DNA of 23,212 bases, taken from a virus. How positions within the stretch are numbered: position 1 is the stretch's first letter; every line of letters starts with the position of its first letter. The DNA lies in IMG/VR virus record IMGVR_UViG_3300044695_002071, positions 1 to 23,212 of that record; one strand, 5' to 3'. The translations under genes and the position numbers were made by a program. Shown here piece by piece: positions 20,480-23,212 of the stretch. The notes beneath the pieces were generated by a model. It was not told where the DNA came from and searched no databases. It saw only the letters and a list, made by a program, of their open reading frames with translations.

Positions 20480-21597
20480 GGTATTTATCAGTTTGTAGCG
20501 GTATCGAAGCAGCCACAATGGCTTGGCATGACCTAGGATGGACACCTGCGGGGTTCTCCGAGATTGAGCCGTTCCCATCAGCCGTATTAGCGCATCACTA
20601 TCCCAACGTCACTAATTTCGGTGACATGACCAAATATAAGGAGTGGAATTTAGATGGATCAATTGACCTTCTCGTTGGAGGAACCCCCTGTCAATCCTTC
20701 TCAGTCGCAGGACTCAGGAAAGGAATGGATGACCCGCGTGGTAACTTGGCCCTCGTCTATTGCGGAATGCTTGACTACTTTAGACCGAACTGGTTTGTCT
20801 GGGAAAACGTCCCAGGTGTCTTGTCAAGCTCAGGAGGACGGGACTTTGGTTCCTTCCTCGGGGCGGTGGCTCAACTCGGGTATGGGTTCGCCTACCGAGT
20901 GCTTGACGCTCAGTACTGCGGAGTGGCACAGCGACGCCGTCGTGTCTTTGTTGTCGGATACCTTGGAGATTGGCGACCTGCCGCCGCAGTATTATTTGAG
21001 CGACATAGCTTGCGCCGGGATCTTGCGCCGAGCGCACCGCAGGGGAAAGAACCTTCCGCATACTTTGAAAGTAGCCTTGCTCAATACCGCGAGGGAGATA
21101 TTGGAGGAACCCTTAAGGCAAGCGGTGGAGTCCTCGGTGGAGGAAGCGAAACCTTCTTAGTCCAAAAGGTTTACGAAACCCACCCTGCCGACAGCCGTGT
21201 TAAGGAAATGGGCGAAACCTGTCAAACCGTGACTAGCCGTTGGGGTACAGGTGGTGGCAACGTGCCTATAGTTGAGGCATACAGCATCCGTGAGGACGCA
21301 GGCGCTAATACGTTTAGCGCCACACCATTGACTGTAACGCCTGCCTTGCAAGCCTTGCGCCCATCGGTTCAATCACACCACGCGCAGACGTTTGTTGCTG
21401 ATTCAGTCAAAGTACGTCGTTTAACACCTACCGAGTGCGAGCGTTTGCAGGGTTTTCCTGATGACTTTACTAACATTCCGTGGCGTAAAAAAGACACATC
21501 GCCTGAAGGACTGCGCTACAAAGCCCTTGGCAACTCAATGGCGGTGCCGTGTATGCAGTGGATCGGCGATGGCATTGACTTGGTAGATAAAATATGA
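20476..21597 (+). CDS. C5-cytosine DNA methyltransferase
   Basis: This 373-residue enzyme transfers a methyl group from S-adenosylmethionine to cytosine C5. Motifs in order: I, LSVCSGIEAATMAW (4-17); II, FSEIEPF; IV, GGTPCQSFSVAG with catalytic C72; VI, ENVPG (110-114); VIII, AQRRRRVFVVG (151-161); a variable target-recognition region about 170-310; and IX/X, ERLQGFPDDF and ALGNSMAVP. All key residues are present. I choose ATG 20476 (AAGGA upstream, ATGA overlap with the VRR-NUC stop) over the ATG at 20458. No restriction endonuclease is adjacent, so it is probably an orphan phage methyltransferase protecting DNA from host restriction. A second frame overlaps it at 20654-21160. Confidence 0.95.
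   Translation: MRYLSVCSGIEAATMAWHDLGWTPAGFSEIEPFPSAVLAHHYPNVTNFGDMTKYKEWNLDGSIDLLVGGTPCQSFSVAGLRKGMDDPRGNLALVYCGMLDYFRPNWFVWENVPGVLSSSGGRDFGSFLGAVAQLGYGFAYRVLDAQYCGVAQRRRRVFVVGYLGDWRPAAAVLFERHSLRRDLAPSAPQGKEPSAYFESSLAQYREGDIGGTLKASGGVLGGGSETFLVQKVYETHPADSRVKEMGETCQTVTSRWGTGGGNVPIVEAYSIREDAGANTFSATPLTVTPALQALRPSVQSHHAQTFVADSVKVRRLTPTECERLQGFPDDFTNIPWRKKDTSPEGLRYKALGNSMAVPCMQWIGDGIDLVDKI
20654..21160 (+). CDS. Overprinted gene inside the methyltransferase (+1 frame)
   Basis: A 168-residue open frame lies wholly within the methyltransferase gene, one base out of its frame, and is preceded by a perfect AAGGAG 10 bases before ATG 20654. The product starts MDQLTFSLEEPPVNPSQSQD, has SGMGSPTECLTLSTAEWHS in the middle, then ACAGILRRAHRRGKNLPHTL and an acidic Glu-rich end. 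It reads as a plausible soluble protein with a Ser-rich N-half and a helical, basic C-half. I recall phage proteins with the LSDxxCAGILRRAxxRGKxLP pattern annotated next to cytosine methyltransferases, unverified. It could be co-regulated with the enzyme. Function unknown; shared conservation with the enzyme frame may also explain it. Confidence 0.6.
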   Translation: MDQLTFSLEEPPVNPSQSQDSGKEWMTRVVTWPSSIAECLTTLDRTGLSGKTSQVSCQAQEDGTLVPSSGRWLNSGMGSPTECLTLSTAEWHSDAVVSLLSDTLEIGDLPPQYYLSDIACAGILRRAHRRGKNLPHTLKVALLNTAREILEEPLRQAVESSVEEAKPS

Positions 21598-22928
21598 AAC
21601 TGCGCGACTATCAAGAGAAGGCAGCCGACTTCTTGTACGAAAACAACCGCGCGATGATTCTTGCCCCTGTGGGCGCGGGAAAGACCGCCCTGACGCTTAC
21701 AGCCATGCAAGATATGCTGCGCTATGGTTTTGTTAAACGGTGGCTTGTGCTGGCTCCTAAGCGCGTCTGTACCGACGTATGGCCTGTCGAGCAGCCTAAG
21801 TGGGCAACGGACACGCCCATAGCGGTAGCGGTGGGTACGCCCGTTCAGCGCAACCAAGCCCTACATTCGGGTTTTCCCGTAGTTGTCACCAATTACGACA
21901 ACATCCAATGGCTTGCTGACCAAGAACTTAATTTTGACGGCATTGTGTTTGACGAGCTGACCAAGCTCAAAAACCCGTCTGGCAAGCGCTACAAAGCCTT
22001 GGCTAAGGTCGTCGATAAAATCAACATTCGCTGGGGTTTGACTGGTTCGTTTACTAGCAACGGGCTTGAGGACGTGTTTGGGCAGTGCAAGATCGTCAAC
22101 CAAGACCTGCTAGGACGGGCTAAGGGCGCGTTTATGCAGCAGTATTTTGTTCTAGTCAACAAGGACTTTGGCGAGTGGGAGCCGCGCGTAGGATCGCTAG
22201 CGCAGGTCATGGCTCGGATTAAGCCTGCAACCTTTTTGCTTAACGCTGGCGAGTACGCTGACAAGCTGCCGCCCTGCCATACGGTCGAGATGAAGTGCGA
22301 CCTGTTAGACCGCGCGCCATACGAGAAGATGAAGAAGGATTTTGTTATTGAGTTTAAAAACGTGGAGATCACCGCTGTCAACGCAGGCGTAGTCACTGGC
22401 AAGCTGCAACAGATGGCGTCAGGTTTTGTGTACAAGACCGAAACAACTGCTTCGGACACGCCTGGCAAGATGAACGTCAGCAACATACCTGTGTGGTTTT
22501 CTAGCCACAAGTTTGATATGCTTGACGAGCTAATCGAGGAAAACCAGCACGACAACACCATCATCGTCTACAACTACGTTGAGGAACTGGCTGAACTTAA
22601 GCGCCGCTACCCCCACGCCCAGACGATCAACGACCCCAAGGCCATTGAGCGCTGGAACGAAGGCAAGATCGAGTTACTGCTGATCCACCCCAAGTCAGCT
22701 GGGCATGGATTGAACCTACAGCATGGCGGTAATAAAATGGTTTTTGTATCGTTGCCGTGGAGCCTTGAGCTGTACGAGCAAACGGTTGGGCGCCTGCACC
22801 GCAGCGGTCAGAAACACGACGTATGGGTTTACCTTTTATTGACCAATAAAACGATTGATTTGAGGATTTGGGACGCCCTGAAGGACAAACGGGCAATTAG
22901 CGACATAGCATTGGAGGAATTGAAATGA
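21594..22928 (+). CDS. SNF2-like superfamily 2 helicase
   Basis: This 444-residue ATPase has motif I APVGAGKT (24-31), motif II DELT (120-123) in place of the usual DEAH/DESH, motif III-like WGLTGSF, and motif VI QTVGRLHRSGQ (396-406), the QxxGRxxRxGQ signature of SNF2/RapA-type enzymes. The size is minimal: two RecA-like lobes and no extra DNA-binding domain. Phages commonly carry such a helicase next to a VRR-NUC nuclease in replication modules; it probably remodels forks or branched DNA. The start overlaps the methyltransferase stop (ATGA) and lacks a strong Shine-Dalgarno site, suggesting coupled translation. DELT in motif II keeps the catalytic Asp-Glu pair. Confidence 0.92.
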   Translation: MKLRDYQEKAADFLYENNRAMILAPVGAGKTALTLTAMQDMLRYGFVKRWLVLAPKRVCTDVWPVEQPKWATDTPIAVAVGTPVQRNQALHSGFPVVVTNYDNIQWLADQELNFDGIVFDELTKLKNPSGKRYKALAKVVDKINIRWGLTGSFTSNGLEDVFGQCKIVNQDLLGRAKGAFMQQYFVLVNKDFGEWEPRVGSLAQVMARIKPATFLLNAGEYADKLPPCHTVEMKCDLLDRAPYEKMKKDFVIEFKNVEITAVNAGVVTGKLQQMASGFVYKTETTASDTPGKMNVSNIPVWFSSHKFDMLDELIEENQHDNTIIVYNYVEELAELKRRYPHAQTINDPKAIERWNEGKIELLLIHPKSAGHGLNLQHGGNKMVFVSLPWSLELYEQTVGRLHRSGQKHDVWVYLLLTNKTIDLRIWDALKDKRAISDIALEELK

Positions 22929-23074
22929 CACTACGTGAAGAAGCATTAAAACTAGCAGACGACATAGCAGAGTACGCGCCTGACACTAACATCGAGATAA
23001 TGCTTCGCCGTTTGGTAGACCACATTGACTGGCTAAACGACGAAACTAAGTTTGACATGGACGGGCGATGCTAA
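22925..23074 (+). CDS. 49-residue acidic helical protein
   Basis: The start ATG 22925 overlaps the helicase stop (ATGA) and has GGAGGA at ideal distance. The product (MTLREEALKLADDIAEYAPD, then TNIEIMLRRLVDHIDWLNDE and a polar end) is helical and acidic, like a two-helix hairpin. It lies in the replication arm. No family recognised. Confidence 0.68.
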   Translation: MTLREEALKLADDIAEYAPDTNIEIMLRRLVDHIDWLNDETKFDMDGRC

Positions 23075-23212
23075 TGGCTAGGCTCAATCACTTTAAAGCC
23101 AAACTCAAGGCGGCGCAGGCAGAAGAAACGATCCGCGTCAAAGAGTACAACCAAGCCATGCGAGCGTTAGCGCGGGTGACTAAAGAAGTAATTAACTTAC
23201 AGACTAAGGTAG
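23074..23212 (+). CDS. Basic helical protein, cut by the right window edge
   Basis: An open frame begins at ATG 23074, overlapping the preceding stop (TAATG), with GGACGGG upstream; ATG 23068 is an alternative. It reads MARLNHFKAKLKAAQAEETI and continues as a Lys/Arg/Ala-rich helix to the edge of the window. It may be a small DNA-binding or coiled-coil protein. The rest is outside the window, so no family can be given. Confidence 0.6.
   Translation, partial: MARLNHFKAKLKAAQAEETIRVKEYNQAMRALARVTKEVINLQTKV

Overview
This window is a contiguous piece of a tailed double-stranded DNA phage genome (Caudoviricetes). It carries a P22-type head module (small and large terminase, portal, scaffold, P22 gp5-like coat) and a phage replication module (DUF2800 nuclease, probable ssDNA-binding protein, family A DNA polymerase, RepB-type primase-helicase, VRR-NUC nuclease, SNF2-like helicase). 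Genes are packed with ATGA and TAATG overlaps, and no host gene is visible. The P22-type head suggests a short-tailed virion, but no tail tube, sheath or tape-measure gene lies in the window, so morphology is inferred. Base composition is intermediate, and Shine-Dalgarno sites are canonical for most genes. The host is probably a Gram-negative, perhaps aquatic, bacterium, which the sequence cannot prove. I see no integrase, lysis gene, tRNA or CRISPR.

Layout. (A) 1-11035, all on the minus strand, read right to left: terS, terL, three tiny Lys-rich proteins, a GroES-like co-chaperonin, portal, a Dps/DUF5856-like protein, a large YadA-like fibre, four small virion-type genes, scaffold, major capsid protein, then the first codons of one more gene. 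(B) 11036-11831, no gene: an A+T-only tract, a long G/C-run inverted repeat, a block of dyads, and a dense two-orientation array of the 9-mer TTGTCCACA / TGTGGACAA, ending in a sigma70-like promoter with an embedded palindrome. This is the best candidate for a replication origin and control region. (C) 11832-13838, plus strand: ten tiny genes of unknown function. (D) A bidirectional terminator at 13842-13865. (E) 13869-20118, minus strand: DUF2800 nuclease, probable SSB, a structured intergenic element, DNA polymerase, another hairpin, primase-helicase. (F) 20192-23212, plus strand: VRR-NUC, C5-cytosine methyltransferase with a probable overprinted gene inside it, SNF2-like helicase and two small genes, the last cut by the window edge.

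How it fits together. The two replication arms diverge from a short promoter region near 20150 that has three TAAACTT repeats. The packaging/head arm and the small-gene arm diverge from the 0.8-kb repeat region. The methyltransferase probably protects phage DNA or mimics host modification. The GroES homologue probably adjusts the host GroEL for folding the coat protein or other virion proteins. The points most worth a second look are the overprinted frame inside the methyltransferase (its own AAGGAG site), the TTGTCCACA array, the GroES and Dps-like genes in the head operon, the fibre gene placed between portal and scaffold, and the structured element between the SSB-like and polymerase genes.
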